In this document: positions 45,544 through 57,600 of the stretch, one piece after another
Layout of the letters: the number at the start of each line of letters is the position of its first letter
Position numbering within the stretch: position 1 is the first letter of the stretch
Position numbers and translations under genes: made by a program
Origin: Blasia pusilla
Lineage: Eukaryota > Marchantiophyta > Marchantiopsida > Blasiales
Direction: 5' to 3'
DNA: 64,000 nt
NCBI GenBank assembly: GCA_050084515.1
Contig: CM114272.1
Coordinates: forward strand, 46,252,001 to 46,316,000
The notes under the pieces: generated by a model
Database searches by the model: none
What the model was told of the DNA's origin: nothing
Seen by the model: only the letters and a program-made list of their open reading frames with translations

Positions 45544-46077
45544 CTAGTTACAAAAAAAAGTTGGCAACAACAAAAGAGAGCATGGGCCATTGAGCAAAGT
45601 TTTTTTCAAGAGATCATTTCTTTTGGAGAGTCTCAAAATCTCCACCAGACCGATGTGCTGGTTGGCGAGGAACATGAGGTAGATGAAGGAAAAGTCGGGG
45701 GAAGAGATGGACTCGAAAAGGGTCATCTTAATCATTGATGGTCCTTCAGCAGTAGCCGCAACTATTTTTTCCATATCCATATCATTGTTTTCTAGAGCTT
45801 TGATGCAATGATTCCCTTTTTCTTGGAATTCCTTGTTGGGACCACTACCTAATATCTGTTGATCCTTGGGGCGCACACCCCTCAATTTTTTGGGAGATGT
45901 GCACATAAAGATGATGGAAGCCAACATAGAACCGAAAAGAATTGCACCGGGGATGGCTAAAGTCTGCGAGAGCTTGTAGACTTTGATGAGAGGCAAATAA
46001 ACTTTACTCCAAACAATAAAACTCACACCTAATATAGCCACATGTTTGACAAGACCCGCTTGGAAGACAAGCAACAA
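45544..46077 (-). CDS. Unrecognised 177-codon open frame, possible membrane protein
   Basis: It is one of the few uninterrupted frames outside TE genes. Near its N-terminus it has two hydrophobic segments (VAILGVSFIVW...LPLI and LAIPGAILFGSMLASIIFM), then a charged, soluble-looking tail. The start is the first ATG. It abuts MULE copy 4, so it may be a truncated exon. No family recognised and no upstream promoter seen. It could equally be chance or a decayed TE frame. Confidence 0.25.
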   Translation of the reverse strand: MLLVFQAGLVKHVAILGVSFIVWSKVYLPLIKVYKLSQTLAIPGAILFGSMLASIIFMCTSPKKLRGVRPKDQQILGSGPNKEFQEKGNHCIKALENNDMDMEKIVAATAEGPSMIKMTLFESISSPDFSFIYLMFLANQHIGLVEILRLSKRNDLLKKTLLNGPCSLLLLPTFFCN

Positions 46078-48323
46078 CCCGTCGGATTCTGCTACTTGTC
46101 TTGCAAATTACATGGTGCAACCCGTCGGAACCACTCCCAGGTTGGTAGTTGTCGGCAACCTGTCGGGTCCAAATTTTTTTCATACATCTTATTGACGGGT
46201 TGGTTGTTTTCAACTAAATGCTTCTTGCAACCTGTCGAAATCGGATGACGATGACTTGCAGCTAGATTTTGGTCCCTATAGTTGTATCTTGCTTGCAACC
46301 CGTCGGATTTCAACCAGTTGAAAGCATTGAACACTTAGGCGTTCCATCCATCAATTAATAAGTTTTCTTGTGCAGGGATTGAATATTCATGGAAATGCCC
46401 TCTGCCCCAACACAAGGTGAGCCGAGAGTGTCCATTCCTCTTGGAGGTCATCACAAACATGTCAAAAAACATCTCTTGTTGAGGCATGCCAACAAGACCA
46501 GGCAAGAGCAATGCTACAATCTTCAGCATCCCACATCTTCCTCATTCAGGCGTAACCAAGGGAAAGAGCCCTTCGATTTACAAGCTCTATGTTAGAGCCA
46601 CTGTGAGATCTGGGGATGAGAGATTGTATGTGGAAGCCTTCAATCGGTGCGTAGTTGGAACTCCTCTCGAGAAAGACGTCCTCATTGGTGAGGAGATTCA
46701 CGGGCATGTTTTGAGACGTCCCATACAGTTGGTGGTAGAGCACTCTAAACGAGACTCTTGGAGACCTTATAAGTATATTAACTTCAGGCAAGTCAAGCGT
46801 CAACATCGAGGAAAGAATGTGGTGATTGATTTGGATGATGAAATTACCCCGCCCAGGTATTTGGAGACACCGGACTGCTCCCAAATTTGAGTTGAAGTAA
46901 CTTTTGCAAAATCAGTGAATTTTTTATTTCAACATCCCTTTGTTGCTGTAACTTCCCAACATACAATCTCGGGGGTAGTTCAATGGTATGGGATTCCGGT
47001 CATTGAGGTTCATTGCAACCTCAAGCGGTTGCATATTTCTGGTAGCAAACTTGGACGTGGCCGCACTTGCAGGGGAGGATTGGAGGGCATTAGGAGAGCA
47101 TGTGGCACTTTTGTAAATAAGAATTGTACAAAGACATGATGACCACTACCACGCTTTTGGGGGCTAAAAACCTTTGATCGTTTTACCAAAACCGGGGTTC
47201 AATTGAAGTACTTCTTCTGCCCAAATGAATCATGCGCTTTCCGAAAGTCTTATCCGACTGCCATTAGAGCTCCAGGGAATATCCCCACGATTTGGCCCAT
47301 TGTTGTAGGTACCTATTGCACTCAAGAGGAAGTGGAAAATCTTATAAGTGCCGGTTTTAGACTCGTAGACGGAGGAAGTTCGGATTATGTTCATATTACA
47401 GAGACCTTAGTATTTTGTATTCAACCCAAGATTGATGTCAACATTTACTCGGAGAAGGTGGATGATCTCAATCCACCGTTTCTATTCAAGTCTAGAAATG
47501 GGAGGAAGAGGAAAAAAATTTGAAGGCCAAAGGTGGAGAAAGCAAAGAAAATCGCATCAGCTCGGGAGGCAAACATGGAAATCATCATCCCAAAAGACAT
47601 TCATAGTGGCAATGGAATAGGATGAATGTATTGGATCAAGAACAACACTATGAATTCAAGTGTTGCAAGGGTGTATGTGGTACACATCTGTTGCTTTCCC
47701 ACATGTTCCTGTGATGACTTTTTCCAAAGAGAGACAACTAGGAAAAGGTATCTCCCTTGTAAGCACAAGTACTGTATGTTGCTTGTAGTTTTAAGAGAGT
47801 GGGAGGTAGGAGTAGGAATCCACCAACCAATTTTTTCCCTCAAAGAAGTGCAAAGTATCCTAAACAAACCACTTTGAGGATGCAAAATGAGGTCTTAAAT
47901 TGTACTTTGAAGTGCCAAAATGTTCACTATGAGCTTGAACTATAATCAGCTATGGAAAAATGATGAATTTTTTTCAGACCTTGGATGGAAAAATGATGAA
48001 TTTTATTCAAACCTTGGATGGAAAAATTGATTTGTTCCACATTTGTGATTCCAATAATTTTTCAGTTTTTTTAATTTTGTGCAAGTTGCAACCCGTCGAA
48101 TTCAGACGGGTTGCCAGAATGTGGAAGAGAAAAAACCAATTTGTGGGAGTGACTAATCACAAAGAACAAAATTGCAAAAATATTCATCAAAAAAAACTTC
48201 CTCTCTTCAACCCAACACAAACTCTCTTCAAATCACTGGAAGCTTTCTTAAAAAAATATCTCTTTGGGTTGAAGGTAGTTTCCTCTCTCCTCTCTCCTCC
48301 CTTCCTCTCCTCTTAGCGTGCCT
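46060..48323 (+). mobile_element. Truncated MULE, copy 4 (intron, exon 2 and end)
   Basis: Similarity starts inside the transposase intron, with palindromes from about 46070, continues through exon 2 (46377-47877), and ends at the pyrimidine tract and CTCTTAGCGTGCCT at 48323. Everything upstream of the intron is missing. It is the most diverged copy, judged by the number of stops. Confidence 0.75.
46377..47877 (+). pseudogene. MULE transposase exon 2, copy 4
   Basis: Begins after GTGCAG with GLNIHGNALCPNT-type sequence in mixed frames. It shows SIYKLYVRATVRSGDERLYV, VVIDLDDEITPPRYLETPD, KYFFCPNESCAFRKSY and the SWIM finger CSCDDFFQRE...YLPCKHKYCM, ending in SILNKPL. Stops occur at 46888, 47137, 47521 and 47623. 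The SWIM Cys/His residues survive although the copy is dead. Confidence 0.7.
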
Positions 48324-48349
48324 CCACGAAGAATAGGGAAGATCCTCTT

Positions 48350-49950
48350 GAAATGCTTGAGAGCCTAGCAGATTCCTGCTATTTGTCTGAATCTTTCGTC
48401 AAGAAGGCCAATTTTTTTTGGTTTGTGCAAGAGTGCTTTGTTCGAAAGGGGACAAAGGATCTTTCAAAGTATGTGAAAGATTTGCAGTTATTTTACGCTA
48501 TTAGAGAGTTTAGAAACTTCTCTTGCCCAAAGAATACAGTCCTTGTAGACATTGGGATCAATTCCCTCCTTTTGAATGATCCAAATAGCGTTATAGCCCT
48601 TCCATAATTTAATATATTTCTAGACCCCGGGACGAAAAAAATCATTGTGAGGGCGACACTATTCTCTCTTACCTTCTCATAATGAAAGAGAGTTTCCTAG
48701 ATGGGATGAGTGTTAGTCATTTTATTAGTACTAGGCGGATTGGTTTTCCAAAGCTACATTCTACTGGCGGTAATGGTAAACGTCTTCTCCATGCAATCCA
48801 GGAAAAGCTAAAGGCCTTGATCTTATTCCAGAATGTACCTGGACAGTTGACTCGGACAATATGCAAGGAATATCCAAGAGTGGAGATCATTTTAAAAGTC
48901 ATCTTCGGCAGCGTGGATCAGATTTCAGTGGAAGTTTCGAGGCTAGCATGCACGATCAATGCCTTCCTTACTGCCAAGTGGTGTTTGGAGTATCCGACGG
49001 AGAAACAACTCTCGGCTTGAGTTCTCGACAACATGTGAAGTTGGGGGCTTGCTTTTTTTATATCCATATGATTGAAAACACTGGATCTATCTTGTCCGTA
49101 TAATAAAACTAAATTTTGGTTGTAGGAGGCTGAAGTGGGAGAAGTTCTCCCATTTTTTACGCAAAGTGGGAGAATCAGTCTGGTTTCAATGCCCTTGTTG
49201 ATAAAAGCGTCTTCTTAGACCTGGATTTTGTAGCAGGGTGGAGTTAGAGGGATGGACTATCATTTAGTGTCTACCTCAACACCATCATGAGCTTTGTGGG
49301 TTATGTTCCCCTCGCTTATATTTATGATTTTTTCCCTTATGGTGCCATGCAAGATGAGAGCATGGACATTGTGTGGAATGAAGTGGTGTAGTACGAGGGA
49401 ACGGACAAGGTGTTTATGGTCACCTTGCGTTTGTATCACTCTATGCTAAGGGTTGCAGCCAAGTCAATCACCATTGTAGATACCCTAGGTTCCTGTCTAG
49501 ATCGAAAATGTAAGAAGGCATACCAAATCTTCTTCGACTCCAAGGCATCTGCTATGGTGGATAACGTATTCGACTATTCCATCAAAGGGAAGGATCTCCA
49601 ACAACTCTTGGAACAGTGCTTGCTGCTGACCGAGCAAGAAGTTGCCCATTTTTTCCTTGACAAGTACTACTTGCACGAAGTGAAGCAACATTTTTTCAGC
49701 CACATCATTGCAAAGGCTAAGGACTAGGATATGGACTTGCGTAGTTTGGATGAGGAGTATCACAAGAAGAATTACAATAAGTTCCATCGGAGGATTGTTT
49801 TGAATCCAAGGGAGGGAAGATTTAGTTAGAGTGACTTTGTCAATAGACTCAATAAGTATATCCGTCAGGTTCAGGAGGAGACTACCGACCTTGCCACATA
49901 TGAGATCCTCTTGCGATTGAGCAGGAAGAGACCTCACCAAGGGTAATAGT
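48350..49950 (+). pseudogene. Unrecognised plus-strand coding-like remnant
   Basis: Three consecutive plus-strand stretches look coding: 48353-48607 (ESLADSCYLSESFVKKANFF), 48682-49100 in shifting frames, and 49410-49727 (KKAYQIFFDSKASAMVDNVF, then DKYYLHEVKQHFFSHIIAK). They could be one decayed gene or an unknown TE. No motif identified. The stretch starts 30 bp after the end of MULE copy 4. Confidence 0.3.
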
Positions 49951-50429
49951 TAGCTGAAATGATATGGTATTTTTATGGCATTGGGTATATTTGTAAATAG
50001 AATGTGAAATATAGCATATTGAATCAGATGGATTAAGGAAGTATGTTGCCCAACTTTCCGGTCGATGTCACACATATAACAACGGATGAGACTCTCCTCC
50101 GATTGGAAATGTATTGTGTATAGTTGTAAATTCTTTGGTACTAGATATTTGTACATATGTTCAAGGGGAATTGTAACATATTGTAGAGAATGGAAGCTAA
50201 GATTGCGAGAACTGTAACGTATTGCAAAAAGTTAAAGATTGTGAAGCCATGTGATTTTCGGGGATTTTTTTCAACCATCCCGAAGTGGAACTTGAGTTCC
50301 AAATCTGATAAATTCAATGAGCATATTTACTATCATCTAATGATTGTGCGATGAACTTGTTATGTGACATGTGTGTATAGTTTTTTCTTGTAGAGCTTCC
50401 ATCCTCAACGTTACCATCCTCTGGATCGA

Positions 50430-51120
50430 TTGGAATTGTAGTATCGAATCCGAATAGCCTGCTCTTAAGATCCCTACGTCGGAAATAAATGTAGAATTGG
50501 AACCTAGGTTTTAATTGTGTCCCAAACTGCCACGCTCGCTGAACGTCATTTGGAGCCATACTTAGTCTAAGTCCAATTGGATTCCAAGATCCAATTCCGG
50601 CCGCAAAAGGTGGCCAGTAAAGGGAAATCCCCATCTTCCTTGGGAATTGTAGTTCTGAATAGCGTGCTCCTAAGATCCCTATGTATTCACAAAATATAGA
50701 ATCGAAACCTAAGTTATGATTGTGTCCCAACATGCCGTGCCCGCTGAACGTCATTTGGAGCCATACTTAGTCTAAGTCCAATTGGATCCTAAGATCCAAT
50801 TCCGGCCGTAAAAGGCGTCCGGTAATGGGAAATCCCCATCCTTGATTGAAATTGTCGTCTCAAATGGCCCTGAATTGCCTCCACAGATCCCAATAGGTCG
50901 GAAACAAATGTAGAATCAGAACCTATGTTCTGATTGTCCAATTGGAACCTAAGATCCAATTTCGGCCGTACAAGACGTCCGATAATATTAAACCCCAACG
51001 TCATTTGGAGCCGTACTTAGTCTAAGTCCAATTGGATTCTAAGATCCAATTTCGGCCGTAGAAGATGTTCGGTAAGTGGAATATAACTTATATTAGAACT
51101 ATAGTTCCGAACGTTCGTTA
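50430..51120. repeat. Degenerate tandem repeat, unit about 205-250 bp
   Basis: GAACGTCATTTGGAGCC followed by TACTTAGTCTAAGTCC and AAGATCCAATT(C/T)CGGCCG occurs at 50541, 50746 and about 50996, with a partial unit near 50940. The intervening sequence is also similar, including ATCCCTA(C/T)GT near 50473 and 50675. Confidence 0.7.
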
Positions 51121-51986
51121 GTTGGTGGTACATGTTGTTGCGGCTCCCGGAGAGCTCCTTACGCCGGAAATAGTTGGTCTATTGCCAAGGGAACGTTCCA
51201 GATTCTTTCAGGATAAGGGGGCCAGAGGCTTTGAGCTCATTTGGAACTAGAGTTCTTAATGCTTTTGAATTAGCACTTAAGATCCGATTTTGGCACTCAG
51301 TGGGAGCTTCTCCAGGGCCAAACCAACACATTCCGATGTCAACTTTAGGGCTATCTTGAGCAGTAGAAACCAAATACTTCCGAGTTCATTTGGAACTAGA
51401 GTTCCAAACGCCCTTCAATAAGCTTCCAGTCAAACTATAGTTCCAAATGCCGTAGAAACGTCAGTAGGATGTCTTCCAAAGCCCGAACAGCTCCTTCATC
51501 GGGCAATAGTAGGTCTACCGCCAACAGGAGTTGACACATTCTTTGCGGATGGGGAGAATGGGATTGGGGTGGAGGGTCCATGAGGCCAAGATTATTTGTT
51601 TCTTTACTTGAGAATGCTTTGGAATTGGGTCTTAAGCTCCGATTTGGTTGACCAACGCACGAACCTTGGTAGAGTCCGCACTCAATCGTCCGCCGCCTCC
51701 TTTATTGTGAAGTCGTGAAATAATTTAGTTTATGTTGCAGACATTGCTTTGACGAGTCTACAATGACTTCAACCACATCACACGGTAGCCTCCGCTCTCC
51801 TGAGATGTCCAAAGAAACGAGCAAAATAAACATTGTCAACAACATTATGAACATTTTTACTTCAAGATCCTACTATATAGGCTGTCGACGACTAAAAGAA
51901 ATTGGATTGGTTGCAAAAGAACTTGATGTCTTAGTCAGATTTAAATGGACTTAAGTCCTTATTTTACTTGTAAGCATGACAAAAAG
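51121..51986. other. No gene recognised
   Basis: Mixed-composition DNA with only short frames. Weak similarity to the preceding repeat (CATTTGGAACTAGAGTTC twice, near 51240 and 51393). Confidence 0.4.
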
Positions 51987-52056
51987 AAAGTCGGAGGCAA
52001 AGTCACCAAGGACTCATAGGTGACTTTGCCATATAGGTGACTTTGCCTCCGACTTT
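51987..52056. repeat. Perfect 21-bp inverted repeat (hairpin)
   Basis: AAAGTCGGAGGCAAAGTCAC plus C (51987-52007) and its exact reverse complement (52036-52056), with a 28-base loop that repeats part of the arm (ATAGGTGACTTTGCC). It could be an inverted-repeat remnant of a small DNA transposon. Confidence 0.75.
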
Positions 52057-53997
52057 AATTCACCAAGAATGCTGAATTTGATGTTAAGAGAAGACATATG
52101 AAATGTAATTTTGAGAAAGCATGACCGTAACGACCTTAACCAAAGTAGTGTAATCCGTCCAAAATATATTTACATGGAGAGAATAAGATTAGACAACGAT
52201 GAATTTATGATTGAAAGTTACATTAAGAAATATAAAAAGGAATTGAAGAGGCAAAGTGACGTATATGGTATTGAAAAAAAATGGCTAAAGAATATGAATC
52301 TCTAATGTCCTTAAGGAAATAGCAAATGTATGGAGGGTGAAATAATAAGGTAAAAAGTTGAAAGAGCAAGGAAGAAGTTTGAGAGGAATTGACCTAAAAC
52401 AAACTTGTACACAAAAACAGGCACCATGGAGAATCAAGAAAAACTAGAAAACCTACTTGGTATGTAAAGAACGAACTCGTTAAGATGATCGAAACAAGAC
52501 CAAACGCGCCCAAACTCTATGCTCCAAGCGAGAGATACGAAAGAAATTGGAAACACCAAAAAAAAGATGTGAGGAGAAAATAAACCTCCCACCGATGAGT
52601 GTTACAAGGGAATGAAATCGAAATGTTCGAATGCACTACTAATTTGTCTTAATAGAGATGCCATGTTGACAAATCAAATTTGGGAGGAAATTTTTTTAAA
52701 GTTTCCATAAATGGTTCATGTCTAATTCCTTTTTCATATGGTAGAACTCACTTTAACACCGAAAGAAAGAAGCCCATAGCAATTTGCGAGGAGGGGACTT
52801 TAAAATTTACTAAGATGGTTTAGCAGCCCTAATCCTACAATTCAAACTTGACTGTAGGAGTAAGTAGTCAGTATCCAGCGTACTCCTACTGCTTCTCACC
52901 AGATTTGTGTGCCTATAACCAAGTAACGAGACTGAATGAGAGGAGTTCGAAAGTTCGGAAAGATGCCTTCGACACGATTTGGGAAATCCTTGTTTACGTT
53001 GAACACTTTTCTGTGTCTGATCGTCACCTGACGAATTGCTTCCCCCTCACCCAGAGGAAACCCCACCATGCTGAGAAACGGTAAAGTTGATTTCACGGTG
53101 AGGGTTTTCCTTCGCACTGTTGTAGATTCGTCGGACTTACTAGTTTTCCAGGTTCAAGATCACAGATTACACTGCACTATGAGCCATGTGAGCATTTTGT
53201 TATATCATACGGGCATCGCGGGGAATTGATGATCGTACCAGATTTGTGGAGGGAATTTAGTCTCAGCGAGAGGGAGGGAGATGGGATACACCACGATTAC
53301 TGACACAGCGTAAGTGGAGAGGTGGAACTCGTCAGGCACCGGAGGACACTTGTGTAGAGACGCCCGACCGCGAACGTCCTGCTGCGCGATCAGGTACCGA
53401 TGCTTGTCCTGCAGTTAGAGATAGAGATAATTTTAGGCACCGGAAGAATTGCTTTCTTTGGACGGTGATTTGGCTCGTTGTCTCTTACATATTCAACTTT
53501 GCCCCTTCTGAGTGCATTTTGAAAATTCCAGGTTTCGCGTTGCCGCGCATTCCTGTGCACATTTCAAGCACGTTAAATAATTAGAAATGGTCCAAGCCGA
53601 TAGAGAACCTGGCTAACAATCTCGAAACTGCTCTAGCTCTGAACAGATCGCTGCGCAATGTGTGAAGCGTTTGTTCACTCCGCTGTCACTGCAGGGTAAT
53701 ATGCAAGACGCAGCCTAGTTTGCGACGATGCAGGATTCGTAGATTCGCTCCTTCTGAAATATGAATGCTCTCAGGTAGGTTTGAGGAAACTCTCACGTCA
53801 AAAAGCTAGTAAAGAATTCGTCTGCGTCGGAGAGTCAGAACCGTTGTCGTGCTGTGGCTAGGGCACACACGGCATGCCAGAGCCGCTTACTGCGTGAGTG
53901 CACTGTAATTGCGACACGCAGATGTGACAAGGTTTCATTTTCTGTCCTGGCAGATGCGAGCACGCGAATTTGTGCTGTGACAGCGTAGACCTCTGAG
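52057..53997. other. No gene recognised; possible host non-coding DNA
   Basis: 52100-52800 is AT-rich with short lysine-rich frames. 52850-53990 is of higher complexity with no TE motif seen and could be the 5' flank of the small gene that follows. Confidence 0.35.
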
Positions 53998-54335
53998 ATG
54001 ATGTTTCCTATGATTGGGCCTTTATTGTACTGCGCATTGGTTTTCGCCGGGTGCGCCCTTTATTACAAGCACCATTGCGTTGGCCGCAGGCGCAAAAGGG
54101 AAGAAGAGTCGGTAGATACTAAACCTGGCAGGTATGTGAATTCAGCGATGCAAGGAGATCAAATGCTTCTTTCATTGCTCGAGACCATGGTGATTTTCCC
54201 TTTACAAGTGCGCTTCATAGTTGAATTTCATGACACTTAAGAGGATGAGCATTACCGTCTTGCAGAGAGGAGGACGACAAGAAGCCGACGAAGAGGCAAA
54301 GGATATGTGGCGTCTGGGGTGCAGGAGTTCAGTAG
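53998..54335 (+). CDS. Candidate two-exon gene for a 67-residue single-span membrane protein
   Basis: Exon 1 (53998-54131) begins MMFPMIGPLLYCALVFAGCA, a hydrophobic N-terminal segment suited to a signal anchor, followed by a basic stretch (GRRRKREEE). It ends at a strong donor GGCAG|GTATGTG, phase 2. The acceptor CTTGCAG precedes exon 2 (54266-54335), which completes the split codon and reads EEDDKKPTKRQRICGVWGAG, then VQ and stop. Frame and phase agree exactly, and both exons have charged, non-repetitive composition. Function unknown; no homologue recalled. A chance alignment of ORFs and splice-like sites cannot be excluded. Confidence 0.35.
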
Positions 54336-54689
54336 TTCACATTCCAGAAACGTTCCCGTCGTTAAGAAGGCATCGTACAATAATAGCCAGAATGTATGTA
54401 ACTCACGAAGAGGATAATTCTGAATGGTGTGGGCACTTGATACAAAATTCTTGTATATTCACGACATTGTCTGAATTTGGGTCGAAGATTTAATGCGGAG
54501 TATCTTAATTGGTTGAAAGTTAGAAGAAGATTTGGAGCAGTTCCTCGAAAGCATATGCCAAAACTTGGTCCTTCAGGAAACGCTAACTACTACTGAACTT
54601 GGATGAAGCACACTCAAGGGGTTACTTTGAGTGTGCTTTGCTGAGAGCAGTGAGAAGTGGCCCTTTCCCTGAGAGAGAGAAACTGTAGT

Positions 54690-57600
54690 CATTAACTAGT
54701 ACTTGCCGTAGCCTTGAACCATAGACCCCCGCCCTGGTTGGACTGTACTTGACTGGGATGGGTGTAGAGAGAGGAGCAAGTGAAGAAGATACCATATGAG
54801 AGGAGGGAGACACTCTCATATAGTGTGAGTGCTGACCAAACAACGTGTTGGTGTGGAGCTTCCAAGTGTCAACCAAGAAACTCTTGACCACAATATCTAC
54901 TTCACCTGATTGGGATCCCTAACAGACATTACTTACCAGTGCAGCAGCTTTGGGCAATGAATCAAGGCTACTGAATGTGTTGAACAATCCGGGTGATACC
55001 AACTTAGCAATATCAGCATATGCTCTTGCTCTGTCTTCTGAATTTTGCGCAGGAGACCAAGGAATGACTAGAGGTTTCATCCCCATTGTCACACAAGACG
55101 TAAGAGTTTAGTTGTGTTCCCATCGTGCTTTTTTATGGTTCAAGGGGATTGCCCCCGTCCTAAACTTGAACTTAAGGAGCATTCCCAAGCAAGGGGTTCC
55201 CCGCAAGTAGTTCTTCAGTTCTGTCTTCTCCGGATATACCGTCAAGAAAGGGAGGTCAGACAATTTCATGGCTTCCTCTGTGCTGCTCTGCTGCAAGTGC
55301 TTGCCCACTGCTTTGGTTATGGTATCCACAAATGCTTTCTCATCTTGCTCCCACAGTTCAGGTCCTGCTGGGAGCTTGGTTGCTTGCACAATCTCCTGAA
55401 CCTTTTTCGTCCAAGATTTGGCCTGCTTTACAGGTCTTCTTTAGGTCCAAGTTTTTCCCATCAGCTCTTTAGGATTGGGATGGGAGTTCGTTGGCTCCAA
55501 CTGCCTCTGCCATTTCAACTTGCCGGTGTCACGTCTATCCTCCAGGAGTTCCACTCCAAGTTCTGATCTCACACCAACTCTGGCTATTCATGAGGAAGTT
55601 GACATCATACCCCGGAACGCCTTCAGCTGAACAGCTTCAAATCTGTCCCTTTGTTTGGTGTTGGCATCCCACATTGCTGCCCCATATTCCAGCGAGGGAT
55701 GAATGGTGTGCAAAATGACAGAGCACTTTACTTTTGATGTGATGTCCCGGCATTGTAGGAATCTTGACAGATCGTTCACCTCTTGTGGCCTTTCTCAGTA
55801 GTCTTTGTAATGTAGGCATCACACATGCGGTATTCTGAGAATTCTCTGCCCAGATAGGTGAATGTAGGCATGCCGGGAGTCTCTTGTTCGCCTCAGTACT
55901 ATTGTTGGTCTTGGTCCTCCTCCTTGCCATTGAAGATCATCACACGGCACTTGAGTACATTTGCCTCCATGCCCCACATGTCACAGCAGATTTTGGTCAG
56001 GGAGATCACCTCCCTGACCAAAGTTTCTCTCTTGTTCCCTCCAGGCCACCAAAGTTGTCGACAAACATGAGGGCAACAATAGGATTGTTGTCCACCCGGA
56101 TGCCTAGTCCACTCTCCTCCATTTCTTCCAATAGGGAATTCATGAAAATGTTGAAGAGGGTGGGAGAGAGTTGGCATCCTTGAGCCACTCCTTGCTTGAT
56201 GTCGGATGTCCCACTGTTTTGGCCATTCACCAGAATTCTACTCATTGTGTCCTGGTACATTTTCTCCACCACCCTCCACATTTTCCCTTTGAGCCCCACC
56301 TTCCACAAGCTATAAGATAGCCCGTCACGCCATTCAGTGTCTTATGCCTTCTTGAGGTCTAGGTAGAAGCAATAGGTGGGTCTCCCCTCTTTTTTTCTAT
56401 CCTGGATAATTTGATTGAATGTGAAGATGTGGTCCACGCATCCTTGGGCTTGTCGGAAGCCATCCTGGCCTTCCTTAATGATGGAGTTATCCTCTAGGTA
56501 TACAGAGATCCTATTGTTGAATATACGGCATAGGAGCTTCCCGAATACACTCAGCGTTGTAATACCGCGGTCTTCTGGTTCACCCTTCTTGAAAAGGTTC
56601 ACGATGATTCCCACCCGCCACCTTTATGGAATGACTGCTTGCCAGACCAGGTTGAGGAGAATCATTAGAGAACGAGCCATGACAATGTTGCCATATCTCA
56701 ATAGCTCATTCACAAGCTCATCACCACCGCATGCTATGTGGTTTACAAGTTCTTTCATCGTTGCTCCCACCTCAGCCAAGGAGAACCAATCGTCATATGG
56801 GTTGCCCAACTCATCTTCACCATCTATCTTCTCCCGTTATATCTTAACAAAATCCTCCACCACTCTCTCGAAGTTCTGCTCTTCAAGGGACGTCCAAAGA
56901 GGCTTCCCGCCTAACTCCTTATAATGCTCTTCCTACACATTTCAGATCCGCTTAGTAGTGGTCATCATTCCACTCTCTTTTCTCTTCAGGGCCTTATGTC
57001 ATTTTTGTACCTGGCCTCGCTCAATTTCTGCACTTCCATCCATAACTTTTTCTGATTCTCAGTGAAATTCTCATTGATGGATGAGTATGTCGATTGGTTT
57101 AATTTCTTCTTGTATATGCGCACGAGATGACGGGTTTCCTTGCGTAGGGCCATGTATTTGCCCACAAGGATGCATCGTTCTTGGTCTTGGCACATGTTAC
57201 ATACACTTCCCTTCGTTTGGTAATGGTTGCCTTGAGTTCCAAGGACCACCATTTGACGGCTCTGTCGCATATTATCAATTTCTTGCAGACAACAATCTTG
57301 GCGGTATCTGTCACTCCATGCTCCCACCATGCCAGCACCATGTCCACAATTGTTCTTGTGAACTCAAAGGTCTTGACGGTAGATTCAATGAAAGTGTCAA
57401 ATGCCAAGTGATTTTGTTCCAACTTTCCAACGTACACCTTGTTCCCCTTATCTTGGAGGTCCTCTATCCTCCATTTCTTGATCACTCTCTTCATTCATTT
57501 GATCGAGCATTATAGCCTTAATTTGCTACAACTCTGTCTAGACAAACGAATGATCTGATCTTCCAATATCTGTCGCATCCACCGTGATCTTCCCACTGCG

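Noticed and set aside
50314-50754. 147-codon minus-strand open frame as a gene
   Set aside because: It overlaps the degenerate tandem repeat, and its peptide repeats with that unit; no motif is recognisable.
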